A stretch of DNA of 45,076 bases from positions 1 to 45,076 of the forward strand of contig JBFLZW010000017.1 of NCBI GenBank assembly GCA_040755755.1, given 5' to 3'. The notes under the pieces are model-generated. The model ran no database searches. It was given only the letters and a program-made list of their open reading frames with translations, and was not told the DNA's origin. The DNA comes from a bacterium (lineage in GTDB: Bacteria > SZUA-182 > DTGQ01). Position numbers and translations under genes: made by a program. This document shows positions 34,593-43,560 of this stretch, piece by piece (position 1 is the stretch's first letter; each line of letters begins with the position of its first letter).

Positions 34593-37157
34593 ATGAAACC
34601 AGGCAAACAGAATCATCAAAACCATTTCCAGGGGTTATCGGACCAGCAGGCAGCCGAGCGGATCCGGACTGAAGGGTATAATGAGATTCCGGTGCGGGGA
34701 ATGCGCACGGGGCTTGCGATCACCCTGGAGGTCGTCAGGGAGCCCATGTTCCTGCTGCTTGTGGGCAGCGGGCTGATTTATCTGCTGTTGGGAGACCCTG
34801 GCGAAGCCCTCATGCTCCTTGGGTTTGTGGTTGTCATCATGGCTACCACCATTTTCCAGGAGCGGAAAACGGAGCGGGCGCTTGAAGCGCTGCGGAAGAT
34901 GGCCAGCCCAAGAGCCCTGGTCATTCGCGGCGGCAAGGAAAAGCGCATCCCAGGGCGTGAAGTTGTCCGGGGGGATATTCTGCTTCTGGCCGAAGGAGAC
35001 CGGGTACCGGCCGATGGGGTGCTCCTGTCGGCCAGTGAGCTGGCAATCGATGAATCCCTGCTGACCGGCGAATCCGTTCCGGTCAGAAAAGCTGCCTGGG
35101 ACGGCAAGCAGAATATGCAAAGTCCGGGCGGGGATGATCTGCCCTTTGTCTATTCGGGAACCCTGGTGGTGCAGGGGCAGGGGGTGGCTGAGGTCCGGCT
35201 GGTCGGCAGCCGGACGGAAATGGGCAAAATCGGTCATTCCCTGCAGCAGCTTGATTCGGGGAAAACCCTGCTGCAAAAGCAGACTAAATGCCTGGTCCGT
35301 GATCTGGCCCTTCTGGGAATCAGCGTCTGTATTCTGGTGGTGATCATTTTTGGCCTGACCAGGGGAGGGTGGCTTGAAGGAATCCTGGCCGGACTGACCC
35401 TGGCTATGGCTATTTTGCCGGAGGAGATCCCGGTCATTCTGACGGTTTTTCTGGCTCTTGGGGCCTGGCGGATTTCGAAGCAGCGGGTTTTGACCCGCCG
35501 GGTTTCAGCCATTGAGAGCCTTGGTTCGGCCACGCTCCTGTGCGTGGATAAAACCGGCACCCTCACCCAGAATCTGATGAGGGTCAAGACCCTGTATGCG
35601 GATCATGAATTCTACCCTGTTTCCTTCCAGGAGCCCAGGGCTTCACTGCCGGAGAAATTTCATTCTCTTATCGAATACAGCGTTCTGGCCAGCGAGATCA
35701 ATCCCTTCGATCCTATGGAAAAAGCCCTGTATCATCTCAGGAAGCATTATCTGTCGGGTACGGAGCATATCCATCCGAACTGGGTGCTGGCTCATGAGTA
35801 TCATTTGTCATCGGAGCTTCTGGCCATGTCCCATGTCTGGAAATCTCCTGATTCCAGTCACTATGTTATCGCTGCCAAGGGAGCGGTGGAAGCTATCTCC
35901 AGCTTATGCCACCTGCCTCCGGAGAGAAACCGGAAGCTGGCTGAGCAGGCTGAATGCATGGCCAATGAGGGTCTGCGGGTCATGGCCGTAGCCAGGGCCC
36001 TGTTCGACAGCAGCCGGATGCCGGAAAGTCAGCATGATTTCGACTTTCAGTTCCTGGGGATGATCGGTCTGGCTGATCCGCCGCGGCCTGCGGCAGCCGA
36101 GGCTATCAGGGATTGCCATGAAGCGGGAATCCGGGTGGTGATGATTACCGGCGATTATCCGGCTACAGCCAGGGCCATTGCCCGACAGATCGGCCTGACC
36201 GCATCGGACCGCTACCTTACCGGGCCTGAGCTTTCTGCCATGAGCGAGGAGGAATTGAGGGAAGAAGTGGGGCAGGTTGATATCTTTGCCCGCATGGTGC
36301 CTGAGCAGAAGGTGAATCTGGTTCAGGCATTTAAAGCCAGGGGCGAGATTGTGGCCATGACTGGCGACGGAGTCAATGATGCACCGGCCCTCAAGGCAGC
36401 CGATATCGGCGTGGCTATGGGCGGGCGCGGAACGGACGTGGCCAGAGAGGCGTCCTCCCTGGTTATTCTCGATGACGATTTTTCCTCGATCGTCCAGGCT
36501 GTCCGATTGGGACGCCGGATACTGGACAATATCAAAAAAGCCATAGCCTATACCCTGGCTATCCATACGCCGATCATCGGCCTGTCACTGCTGCCGTTGT
36601 TCCTTCGCTGGCCCCTGATCTTCTCCCCCATCCATATTGTCTTTCTCGAATTAATCATTGACCCTGCCTGCTCCGTGGCCTTCGAAGCCGAGCCGGAAGA
36701 GGATGATGTAATGAGACGTCCGCCCCGGAGTCCAAAAGAGCCTCTGTTTGGCCGCAGGCTTATGCTGTTGAGCATTTGCCAGGGGATTCTTGTCCTGGTA
36801 CTGCTGGCGGCGATTTATGGCCGAACCATCTTTCTTGGGCAGGGTGCTGTACGGGCACGCACGTTGACCTTTACCACCCTGATTCTGGCCAACCTGACCC
36901 TGATCCTGACCAATCGTTCCTGGTGCAGTACACTCGTTGGCTCCTGCCGCCGGAAAAATGGAGCCCTCTGGGCTATCCTGGCTTCTGCCCCCCTCCTTCT
37001 CGGCCTGGTCCTGTATCTTCCCTGGCTGCGGCAACTATTCCAATTCTCCCCTCTCAGCCCCTGCGATCTGCTCCGGTGCCTTGGCGGCGGCATTGCCAGT
37101 CTCATTCTCCTCGAGGGATTAAAGCTTTTCTTTTTGCCGCCGAAGGGCTCAAGCTGA
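34593..37157 (+). CDS. P-type cation-transporting ATPase (P2-like)
   Basis: 854 residues. N-terminal cation-ATPase domain (QGLSDQQAAERIRTEGYNEI), actuator TGES at about 157-160, membrane motif ILPEEIP near 275 in helix M4, phosphorylation site CVDKTGTLTQN with Asp319, hinge TGDGVNDAPALKAADIG near 590 and the C-terminal helices including HIVFLELIIDPACSVAFEAE. The PEEIP variant of the M4 motif, in place of PEGLP, marks a bacterial subgroup related to Ca2+ P2 ATPases whose ion is not certain; Ca2+ or Mn2+ export are possible. No N-terminal metal-binding CxxC domain is present, arguing against Cu/Zn types. It follows the RHH gene by 23 bases. Confidence 0.92.
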   Translation: MKPGKQNHQNHFQGLSDQQAAERIRTEGYNEIPVRGMRTGLAITLEVVREPMFLLLVGSGLIYLLLGDPGEALMLLGFVVVIMATTIFQERKTERALEALRKMASPRALVIRGGKEKRIPGREVVRGDILLLAEGDRVPADGVLLSASELAIDESLLTGESVPVRKAAWDGKQNMQSPGGDDLPFVYSGTLVVQGQGVAEVRLVGSRTEMGKIGHSLQQLDSGKTLLQKQTKCLVRDLALLGISVCILVVIIFGLTRGGWLEGILAGLTLAMAILPEEIPVILTVFLALGAWRISKQRVLTRRVSAIESLGSATLLCVDKTGTLTQNLMRVKTLYADHEFYPVSFQEPRASLPEKFHSLIEYSVLASEINPFDPMEKALYHLRKHYLSGTEHIHPNWVLAHEYHLSSELLAMSHVWKSPDSSHYVIAAKGAVEAISSLCHLPPERNRKLAEQAECMANEGLRVMAVARALFDSSRMPESQHDFDFQFLGMIGLADPPRPAAAEAIRDCHEAGIRVVMITGDYPATARAIARQIGLTASDRYLTGPELSAMSEEELREEVGQVDIFARMVPEQKVNLVQAFKARGEIVAMTGDGVNDAPALKAADIGVAMGGRGTDVAREASSLVILDDDFSSIVQAVRLGRRILDNIKKAIAYTLAIHTPIIGLSLLPLFLRWPLIFSPIHIVFLELIIDPACSVAFEAEPEEDDVMRRPPRSPKEPLFGRRLMLLSICQGILVLVLLAAIYGRTIFLGQGAVRARTLTFTTLILANLTLILTNRSWCSTLVGSCRRKNGALWAILASAPLLLGLVLYLPWLRQLFQFSPLSPCDLLRCLGGGIASLILLEGLKLFFLPPKGSS

Positions 37158-37196
37158 TATCACCAGGCAGACAGCACCATTGTCCTGGACGCTGTA

Positions 37197-37721
37197 TCAA
37201 TAGTATGGATACAGATACTGATTCATCATCCGCTCATTTTCCCAAAGATAAACCTCTCTGGCAATGAGATAGGGATAGGCATAGTTGAGCTCTCCCATCT
37301 GAACCACACTCCCTGATCGAAGCATTCTTCTGCCTTCCACAATGCCCGCAACGGTGATCTTGACTCCCCTTTGGAAAAGGGCCGGATCAAGGAAGCCTGC
37401 ATCATACAGAACCAGAAACCTGCCACCTGAGATCTTCGTTTCATCCGGCTCCTCAGAACGACCCAGCGGTCTTTGCAGGACTTCGATCAAAGTCCCCTCG
37501 CCAAGGCTCTGCAGGTTAATAATCTCCCCTCCCCAGATCACGAAGGCACCCCGGTACCGTTCGGGATTCTCAGCGATCCATTGAAAGGGAATATCATTAA
37601 CCGCCATATCCCTGGCCTCTTTACTGATTGTATGAGTACAGCCCATGATGCTTATCATACTCAACACAGCCACCAGTATGAGCACAGGAGCAGCCGGAAA
37701 AAATTTTGCTTTCTCTTGCAT
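37197..37721 (-). CDS. Slp-family outer-membrane lipoprotein
   Basis: 174 residues from the ATG at 37721, preceded by GGGGGTGGTG. The signal peptide ends in SIMGC, lipidating Cys28. The mature protein shows the Slp pattern (starvation/stationary lipoprotein): NPERYRGAFVIWGGEIINL, GTLIEVLQRPLG, GRFLVLYDAGFLDPALFQRGVKITVAGIVEG, and a C-terminal YPYLIAREVYLW. Slp proteins are outer-membrane lipoproteins induced in stationary phase or acid stress; molecular role unknown. Convergent with the P-type ATPase gene; about 40 bases separate their ends. Confidence 0.88.
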   Translation of the reverse strand: MQEKAKFFPAAPVLILVAVLSMISIMGCTHTISKEARDMAVNDIPFQWIAENPERYRGAFVIWGGEIINLQSLGEGTLIEVLQRPLGRSEEPDETKISGGRFLVLYDAGFLDPALFQRGVKITVAGIVEGRRMLRSGSVVQMGELNYAYPYLIAREVYLWENERMMNQYLYPYY

Positions 37722-37933
37722 AACCAATCACCACCCCCAGATTTGTCCTTACGATTCATTATTTTTCAATGAATTTCTGCCAAGGCATCAAAGCTTATTC
37801 CCTTACTAATCGGTCTGGAGAAGAGGAAATCACTATAGCCTGAAGTTATGCAGAGACTACTACTATGTTAAGCCTCTCCAGTCATATCCCTGCTTTGGTA
37901 AAAACCGATTGGTATATCAAGTGGAGGTATACC

Positions 37934-39166
37934 GTGCATCGATCGGAAAAATATCATGGCCAGAGCAGGCAGGCAGAAACCATTGAGCCTGCATCCGGAG
38001 GCAGGGATTCCGGGATTGTCGCTCCTCCTCAAAAAAGGGAGAGGCTTCTTCCCCTGGATGCGCTCAGGGGAGTGATAATAATTTTAATGGCTCTGGATCA
38101 CACCAGCTACTATCTGGCCAGAGTTCATCCAGAGGAGTTTTGGGGCTCCCCGCTGCCACAGTATTCGAATGCTCTGGCCTTTCTGACCAGATGGCTCACC
38201 CACCTGGCTGCACCCGGTTTTTTCTTTCTCATGGGTACCAGCATGGTCCTGTTCGCGGAATCACGCCGCCACATGGGATGGCCAGAGAGAAAGATTGTCC
38301 GCTACTTTGCCGTGCGGGGGCTTCTGCTGATCGTGATCCAGGCGCTGGTGGTCAATCCTGCATGGTTGATCGTGAGCCCTAACCTGGTGACCAGACTGCC
38401 CGGGGGGGGTGGTGAAGAGTTCTGGCTCTATCATGCCGGAGTACTCTATGGGCTTGGGGCCACTATGATTGCAGGTGCACCCCTTCTGAAATTTGGTCCG
38501 GCAGCCCTGACAGCACTCAGCTTTTCAGCTATCCTGGCCACTCAGGTTCTCATTCCCCCGCCTGAAAAAGTGGCTGTGCTCTATTCACCGCTGATCCGGC
38601 TCCTTCTGATCCCGGGACAGACACGTAAGTTGCAGGTGTATTATCCCCTTATTCCCTGGCTTGGAATAGTCATTCCGGGAATAATCTTTGGCAGGGAGCT
38701 GTTACGGGACAGGAAACGTGCTTACGGCAGGGCATTGATTTTTGGTCTGGTTTTTATAATCCTTTTTGTCATTGTACGGTGTTTGAACAGGGGCGGGGAT
38801 TTTCATCCTGCGGATACATCCAACTGGATGGCTTTCCTGAATGTGACCAAGTATCCTCCAAGCCTGGTGTTTATCCTGCTGACTCTCGGTCTGAACCTGA
38901 TCCTGCTCTTCCTGCTGGCTCAAATTGGTGACGGCCTTGCGAAATGGGGAGCTTGGCTCCTCACCTTCGGGAGAACGGCGCTTTTCTTTTATATCGTGCA
39001 TCTCTATCTCTATGGGCTCATGGGCTTTTTCATCCCTGGAGATGCGAGTTTGCCCATGGTCTACCCCTGGTGCCTGGCCGGACTCCTGATGCTTTACCCC
39101 GTGTGCAGGTGGTATGGTAACTTTAAACAGAAAACTTCGCCAACCTCGGTGTGGAGGCTTTTTTAA
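37934..39166 (+). CDS. DUF1624 / HGSNAT-like membrane acyltransferase
   Basis: 410 residues from a GTG with GTGGAGG eight bases before it; an upstream ATG at 37865 lacks a binding site and adds unconserved residues. The catalytic-domain signature LPLDALRGVIIILMALDHTSYY is at residues 34-55, followed by RWLTHLAAPGFFFLMGTSMVLF and about ten membrane helices, with FGRTALFFYIVHLYLYGLMG near the C-terminus. The family (heparan-alpha-glucosaminide N-acetyltransferase catalytic domain, HGSNAT_cat) moves acyl groups across the membrane onto glycans or other acceptors. The substrate is unknown here. Monocistronic and convergent with the receiver gene. Confidence 0.88.
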   Translation: MHRSEKYHGQSRQAETIEPASGGRDSGIVAPPQKRERLLPLDALRGVIIILMALDHTSYYLARVHPEEFWGSPLPQYSNALAFLTRWLTHLAAPGFFFLMGTSMVLFAESRRHMGWPERKIVRYFAVRGLLLIVIQALVVNPAWLIVSPNLVTRLPGGGGEEFWLYHAGVLYGLGATMIAGAPLLKFGPAALTALSFSAILATQVLIPPPEKVAVLYSPLIRLLLIPGQTRKLQVYYPLIPWLGIVIPGIIFGRELLRDRKRAYGRALIFGLVFIILFVIVRCLNRGGDFHPADTSNWMAFLNVTKYPPSLVFILLTLGLNLILLFLLAQIGDGLAKWGAWLLTFGRTALFFYIVHLYLYGLMGFFIPGDASLPMVYPWCLAGLLMLYPVCRWYGNFKQKTSPTSVWRLF

Positions 39167-39192
39167 AAGGGAAAAAGATAAAATCCATCTCT

Positions 39193-39552
39193 CTAAAATA
39201 CAGCATCGATCTTGATTCTCAGGTTTTCAAAGTCAAGCGGTTTGGTAATATAATAGATTACTCCGTATTCCTTGGCCTTTTGATAGTAGCTCTGATTAGA
39301 GGAGCCGGTCATGACAATGTTTTTGATTTCCGGGTGCATATCTTTTACGATTCCCAGCAATTGCAGACCATCCATATAGGGCATGTTAATATCGGTAATG
39401 ATCATATCCGGTTTCTGGTGCCTGATTGACTCCAGGGCGGCGATTCCATTATCTGCGGTAGCGATGTCGTAGCCTGCATCCTCAAGGACGTTCTGTAAGA
39501 CGAAAGAGATATTCTGCTCATCATCAACAATAAGAATTCGCTTGCTCGCCAT
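39193..39552 (-). CDS. Stand-alone response-regulator receiver (CheY-like)
   Basis: 119 residues from the ATG at 39552 with GGGGGG before it; the open frame upstream is not conserved. A single receiver domain: acidic pocket Asp10-Asp11-Glu12, phospho-acceptor Asp54 in MIITDINMPYMDG, Thr in IVMTGSS near 82 and Lys in YYITKPLDF near 102. There is no output domain, so it acts by protein-protein contact or phosphotransfer. No histidine kinase lies in the window, so its partner is elsewhere. Confidence 0.92.
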   Translation of the reverse strand: MASKRILIVDDEQNISFVLQNVLEDAGYDIATADNGIAALESIRHQKPDMIITDINMPYMDGLQLLGIVKDMHPEIKNIVMTGSSNQSYYQKAKEYGVIYYITKPLDFENLRIKIDAVF

Positions 39553-39806
39553 CTGGACCCCCCTTTTGCCTGATGATTCGTATGAGTTTGCGCCGTACAG
39601 CTCCACCAGGATATTGAGTTATTCCCTGGATTCTCGTGAGAAGCAAATGATGTGCCAGGAGGTATCCCTTTCCGAGGGAAAGTTTACTGGTCCAGGTTGG
39701 CTGCGCGGGGAGGAAATGGTCCATCCCCGCTGTTCAATTGGTTGGCAACACATAAAAATTTGTCCGAAAAATAGGCACCTGATTATACTGTGAATGGGTG
39801 AATATT

Positions 39807-39936
39807 GAACTTTTTGCTCAGGAGTCAGAAGTCAGGAGCCAGGAGCCAGAAGAAGGTAAAAGAACTCCTTATTTAAGATGGCCCATACCTTCTTCTGAAT
39901 TCTGACTCCTGACTCCTGGCTCCCCTGGAAAAGTTC
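39807..39936. repeat. Large imperfect inverted repeat with internal GGAGTCAG/GGAGCCAG units
   Basis: Left arm from GAACTTTTTGCTCAGGAGTC to CCAGAAGAAGGT and right arm ACCTTCTTCTGAATTCTGAC to GGAAAAGTTC are complementary over about 50 bases with mismatches, enclosing about 30 bases. Each arm is built of short GGAGTCAG-like direct repeats. It is the only structure in the 440-bp gap between the receiver and nitroreductase genes. It resembles dispersed palindromic repeats of some deltaproteobacterial genomes or a small MITE, and could also serve as a bidirectional terminator. Confidence 0.75.
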
Positions 39937-39993
39937 AGTTCTAAGCCGTTTATAGTATACACAGGATTATCTGCCAGGTGGTCTTAGGGATGC

Positions 39994-40491
39994 CTAAAAT
40001 TTTTCCCAATGCACGACATCATCGAGGGATCGTTTCGGCGGGTGATCGGTTTTTTCAGCCGCAAAGCCCAGGGCGATCAGAGAGACCAGCTTGTATCCGC
40101 TCGGAACGGATAAAAGATTCCGGATATCCTCAGCGTAGGGCTTTTTATCTCCGGCAACCCAGCAGGAGGCGATTCCCAGAGCTGTGGCGGCAAGGAGCGC
40201 GTTTTCCGTGGCTGCACAGCCATCTTCGAGATAGTATCTGGTATCCTGGCAAAATACCGCAAGACAGGCAGCAGCCTGAGCGATAAACGCACCGTTGGGC
40301 GCTGTGTCGGCAATCCGCTGTCTGATCTGGCGGTCAGTGATGACGATAAATTCCCAGGGTTGTACATTTCTGGCCGTGGCCGCTGATCTTGCACAATCGA
40401 CAATCTGCAGAAGGTGCTCACGGGAGAGGGGTTGATCGATAAAGCTCCTCTGGCTGTGCCTGGTTTTTATCATTTCCAGAAAATCATTCAT
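39994..40491 (-). CDS. Nitroreductase-family flavoprotein
   Basis: 165 residues from the ATG at 40491, with AGGAAAGG before it; the open frame extends 20 codons further without support. Family blocks: MIKTRHSQRSF (FMN phosphate binding, residues 7-17), CARSAATARNVQPWEFIVI, AAACLAVFCQDTRYYLEDGCAATENALLAATALGIASCWV, VPSGYKLVSLIALGFA. Short single-domain nitroreductases use FMN and NAD(P)H to reduce quinones, nitro compounds or flavins. No specific substrate can be read. It lies 64 bases downstream of the HemN/HemW-like gene and may be co-transcribed with it. Confidence 0.9.
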   Translation of the reverse strand: MNDFLEMIKTRHSQRSFIDQPLSREHLLQIVDCARSAATARNVQPWEFIVITDRQIRQRIADTAPNGAFIAQAAACLAVFCQDTRYYLEDGCAATENALLAATALGIASCWVAGDKKPYAEDIRNLLSVPSGYKLVSLIALGFAAEKTDHPPKRSLDDVVHWEKF

Positions 40492-40555
40492 CGCTTTTTC
40501 CTTTCCTGATAATGGGTAAATGCTGCCTTGTTTGCAGGCATTGGAGCGCAAAAAT

Positions 40556-41851
40556 TCATATGCCGCCTTCCAGACAAACCTCCCGCAAAGAATTCATACC
40601 GGCAAAGATCTGCCGCATCAGAAGGTCAACCTGGTACATGCCTTTTGGGGTCAGGTAGAAAAGATTACTGCTTTCAGCCAGGCAGCCCAGTTTTTTGAAC
40701 AGGGCCAGCCTCCATCGCAGCTCTTTTTCCCTGTGTCCGGGAAAATGGCGAAATATCCGCTGCTTGTTGATCCGTACGCCGAAAAGTCCGGTCAGCAGGC
40801 GGTAATTCGATAATTCCCAGCCGGACAGCTTTCGGCTTCGGACGATCGGCAGCTCTCCTCTGGCCAGAAATTGATGGTATTTGTCAAGCGGGAAGGTATT
40901 GATAGTATAATAGCCGTTGATTATGCTGATCGAACCGCATCCGAGGCCGATATATTCCTCATAGTCAATGGCATATTCATCGATGGCCAGGATTCCGGGC
41001 TTTGAAAAACACCAGACCGTCGAGGGGACGTACCGCTTTCCGAGAGCCTCCCTGATAAACTCATACGCCTGCCGGTGCCGGTGGTTTTTTTGCCACAACC
41101 CCTGATTGATCTGGTGAAACTGCCGCTCCATCAGGGTTTTCTTATTCGGAGAGGGAACAATAGGGTAAAAGGTTACCTGATCCACGTCCAGTTCGAAAAT
41201 AGTCTGGATGTCCTTTTCAAGGTGAGCCTGATCCTGATTGGGCAAATCCCAGATCATATCCACATTCACGGTTTCAAACTTCCCCTGGGTCAGAATAACG
41301 GCTCTTTTGGCTGATTCGCTGTCATGGTGGGCCGATCTTCCCAGATTGTGCAGGATTTCGTCGCTGAAGCTCTGGACCCCGATCGACAACCGGCTCACGC
41401 CACTTTCCGCAAGATCCTTTATTTTTTGCGGATCAAGGTCATTGGGATTTGTTTCCACGGAGATTTCCTTCACTTTCAGATGAACGCGAAGCTCATTGAT
41501 CAGGTCAAGGAGTGACGGATAGGTCAGCAGAGTAGGCGTTCCGCCACCGAAATACGCGCTCTGGATATGGACGCCGGTATTCCGGATAAGACCAAGGTAA
41601 AGGTCCAGTTCCTTTCGCAGGGTTTTCATATAGGCCCAAGCTGCTGATTCTTCATACGGGTAGCGGACAAAAGAGCAATACGGGCACAGGGTGCGGCAAA
41701 AAGGGATGTGAATATAGAGGGCAATCTTTTTATCCTCACCATGCCTTTTGGTCAGCTCATTTTTAATCAGCCTCAGATCGGGAGGTGCCAGGCGATGATA
41801 AAAGCGATAACTTTCCCTGCGGGCCAATGCCTCCAGCCATCCGGTGATCAT
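40556..41851 (-). CDS. HemN/HemW-like radical SAM protein (coproporphyrinogen oxidase family)
   Basis: 431 residues. The cluster motif Cys52-x3-Cys56-x2-Cys59 (HIPFCRTLCPYCSF) is followed by SAYFGGGTPTLL, EISVETNPND, GVSRLSIGVQSFSDEIL, VNVDMIWDLPNQ and the C-terminal HemN domain (IGLGCGSISIINGYYTIN, LLTGLFGVRINK). This is the coproporphyrinogen III oxidase-like family, which includes oxygen-independent HemN and the haem chaperone HemW. HemN needs an N-terminal segment that binds the second SAM; the 40-residue extension (WLEALARRESYRFYHRLAPP) is unlike it, and HemW or a family-specific role (for example a haem or cobalamin-dependent modification) is as likely. Nitroreductase follows. Confidence 0.88.
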   Translation of the reverse strand: MITGWLEALARRESYRFYHRLAPPDLRLIKNELTKRHGEDKKIALYIHIPFCRTLCPYCSFVRYPYEESAAWAYMKTLRKELDLYLGLIRNTGVHIQSAYFGGGTPTLLTYPSLLDLINELRVHLKVKEISVETNPNDLDPQKIKDLAESGVSRLSIGVQSFSDEILHNLGRSAHHDSESAKRAVILTQGKFETVNVDMIWDLPNQDQAHLEKDIQTIFELDVDQVTFYPIVPSPNKKTLMERQFHQINQGLWQKNHRHRQAYEFIREALGKRYVPSTVWCFSKPGILAIDEYAIDYEEYIGLGCGSISIINGYYTINTFPLDKYHQFLARGELPIVRSRKLSGWELSNYRLLTGLFGVRINKQRIFRHFPGHREKELRWRLALFKKLGCLAESSNLFYLTPKGMYQVDLLMRQIFAGMNSLREVCLEGGI

Positions 41852-41862
41852 ATCTGATACTC

Positions 41863-42675
41863 TTAAATAAGCAGGCCGCTGATCAGGGAAATTATCGAGG
41901 CTGTGGCTGCGGGAATGACCGGCAGGGGGGTAAGCGGTGCACTTACAATGGACGGAGTAGTCAGAGCAGTCGGAGTCGGAAGAGAAACCGGGATGGGGAC
42001 CGGCGTGAGAACAGGAGCGGCTGGCAGTACGGGTGCCACGCTGATCGGTGCAGCCGGAACCGGAGCGGGAAGCAGAGTGGTAATGCTCAAACCCGCCGGA
42101 GTAACGGCCGGGACGACAGGGAGCGGGATAACTGGTGCGGGGACAATCGGCACGACCGGAGCAACCAGGGTTGTAGCCACCGTGGGCAGGGTTGCGGTTA
42201 CCGGCGACAGGGTTGTGGGCACAGCAGTGGCAGTGGGTACAACAGTCATGGTGCTGGCAATGGTCCCCGGAAGGGATGCTTTGGGCAGGCCGGTGGCGGT
42301 TACTACCGCAGCCTGCTTCGGGGGCGGAAAGAGCCTGGTAATATCGGCCAGTAATCCCATTTCCAATATTCCAGGCAGAATCAGCGATTGAGGAATGGCG
42401 GATAAAAAGGGGAGGAAGGAGAAAGGCAGGGGATAGGCTGACAGGGAAGGGACCGGCCAGCTTCCCGCTCCCCAGAAAGGATCAAACCAGCATGGGGCAG
42501 CCGGAAATACCGCCCCGGAAAGCCAGGGGACGCAGGGGTAAGAGGCAGCAGGGCAGGGTGGGGGAAAATAGAGCGCATCAGCGGACTTCGGGGTGATACA
42601 TGTCAGGGACATGATAAGCAAAATACCTGCTGGTATCAGTAATCTGGGTAAAATATGAGACTTTGAACTCAGCAT
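41863..42675 (-). CDS. Exported Pro/Val/Ala/Thr-rich low-complexity protein
   Basis: 270 residues; GAAAGGAGAAAAAG precedes the ATG. A signal peptide runs to about residue 34 (cleavage near KSADA). Residues 35-110 are rich in Pro, Trp, Phe and Cys (PPPCPAASYPCVPW, CWFDPFWGAGSWPVP) and may be a compact disulfide-linked domain. Residues 120-260 are almost charge-free repeats of Pro, Val, Ala, Thr and Leu (for example TATAVPTTL, VVPIVPAPVIPLPVV, PAPVPAAPISVAPV) like an extended cell-wall or surface stalk. The opposite strand is also open (162 codons) but lacks a signal or binding site. No family recognised. Confidence 0.75.
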   Translation of the reverse strand: MLSSKSHILPRLLIPAGILLIMSLTCITPKSADALYFPPPCPAASYPCVPWLSGAVFPAAPCWFDPFWGAGSWPVPSLSAYPLPFSFLPFLSAIPQSLILPGILEMGLLADITRLFPPPKQAAVVTATGLPKASLPGTIASTMTVVPTATAVPTTLSPVTATLPTVATTLVAPVVPIVPAPVIPLPVVPAVTPAGLSITTLLPAPVPAAPISVAPVLPAAPVLTPVPIPVSLPTPTALTTPSIVSAPLTPLPVIPAATASIISLISGLLI

Positions 42676-42750
42676 CTTTTTCTCCTTTCGGGTTGTAAGT
42701 TAAGAATAGCAAAAAATATCACAATAAAATAGATAAAATCAAGTATTTTA

Positions 42751-42898
42751 CTCACTGCCGGACACATTTCCGAAAAGTGGGGATGACTCCAATAATGGCT
42801 CGATCTCTCCCAGGACTTTTCGGATAGGTTCTTAGAGTATATCATGAGTGACGGCTAAGGCGTTCTCTATCTATTTTAAAAATGTGTCCGGTAGTGAG
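42751..42898. mobile_element. 148-bp MITE-like element with 19-bp terminal inverted repeats
   Basis: Ends CTCACTGCCGGACACATTT and, inverted, CTCACTACCGGACACATTT differ at one position. The interior (about 110 bases) has no ORF. No direct target duplication is obvious. It sits between the Pro-rich exported protein and the Hsp20 gene. The ends would be those of a parent transposon, whose family I did not identify. The remaining gap to 43016 shows nothing else. Confidence 0.7.
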
Positions 42899-43016
42899 AG
42901 TTTGTAAAGAAAGGAGTGCAGGGAAGCATAGGCAGCAAAGCCCCGATGGTGTTTTTCAGGGCCTTGCCGCCGTCCTCAATGTCTCTTGCGGATTTACTCA
43001 TCTGGCTGATTGTTCA

Positions 43017-43433
43017 TCAGGCCACATTGACTTTAATCTGTTTTGGTTTTGCCTTCTCAGCTTTAGGCAGATAGACAATCAGGGTGCCGTTTTTCAGGTC
43101 AGCGGAAATTTTTTCCTGGTTAACTGCCTCACCCAACTGGAACTGACGAAAATAGCTGAGGAGCGAATACTCAGTATATACCGGATTGCCCGGCGCACTA
43201 TGCCTGGTCTTGCCCTCGATGGTCAGGATGCTGTCATCAATGCGAATACTCACATCATCCTTGCCGACACCAGGCAAGTCTGCAACGACCGTCAATCCTT
43301 CAGTGGTCTCGTAAATGTCCACCGGTGGAACAAGGTATCGTTCCTCCTGCCGTGTTTCCTCACGGGTGACCCCTGCTTTTTCTGCTCCATGAGCAGTTGT
43401 GGGAGCAGTCGTGGGAATGGTTTTCTCAGCCAT
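43017..43433 (-). CDS. Hsp20/alpha-crystallin small heat-shock protein
   Basis: 138 residues from the ATG at 43433, where GGAGGAG lies at the proper distance (an ATG 15 bases earlier overlaps the binding site). The N-terminal arm is Thr/Ala/Glu-rich; the alpha-crystallin domain spans about residues 33-125 (VPPVDIYETTEGLTVVADLPGVGKDDVSIRI to LKNGTLIVYLPK). The C-terminal tail AKPKQIKVNV contains an I-K-V form of the IxI motif that docks neighbouring dimers. It acts as an ATP-independent holdase. It lies downstream of a second Hsp20 gene in the same direction, 127 bases away. Confidence 0.92.
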   Translation of the reverse strand: MAEKTIPTTAPTTAHGAEKAGVTREETRQEERYLVPPVDIYETTEGLTVVADLPGVGKDDVSIRIDDSILTIEGKTRHSAPGNPVYTEYSLLSYFRQFQLGEAVNQEKISADLKNGTLIVYLPKAEKAKPKQIKVNVA

Positions 43434-43560
43434 TGTTTTCTCCTCCATCTAATCTAATATTTTCATTCCGTTACATCATTATTTATTCACTATTCAAGAT
43501 TTGTCCAATATTCAAGCAAGAGCGGAAATTCCTCACCTCCCGCTGGCTTATCCATCCCTT

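Noticed and set aside
41903-42391. 162-codon Gly/Val/Thr-rich frame on the plus strand
   Set aside because: It is the complement of the Pro/Val repeats of the minus-strand gene, which alone has a signal peptide and a ribosome-binding site.
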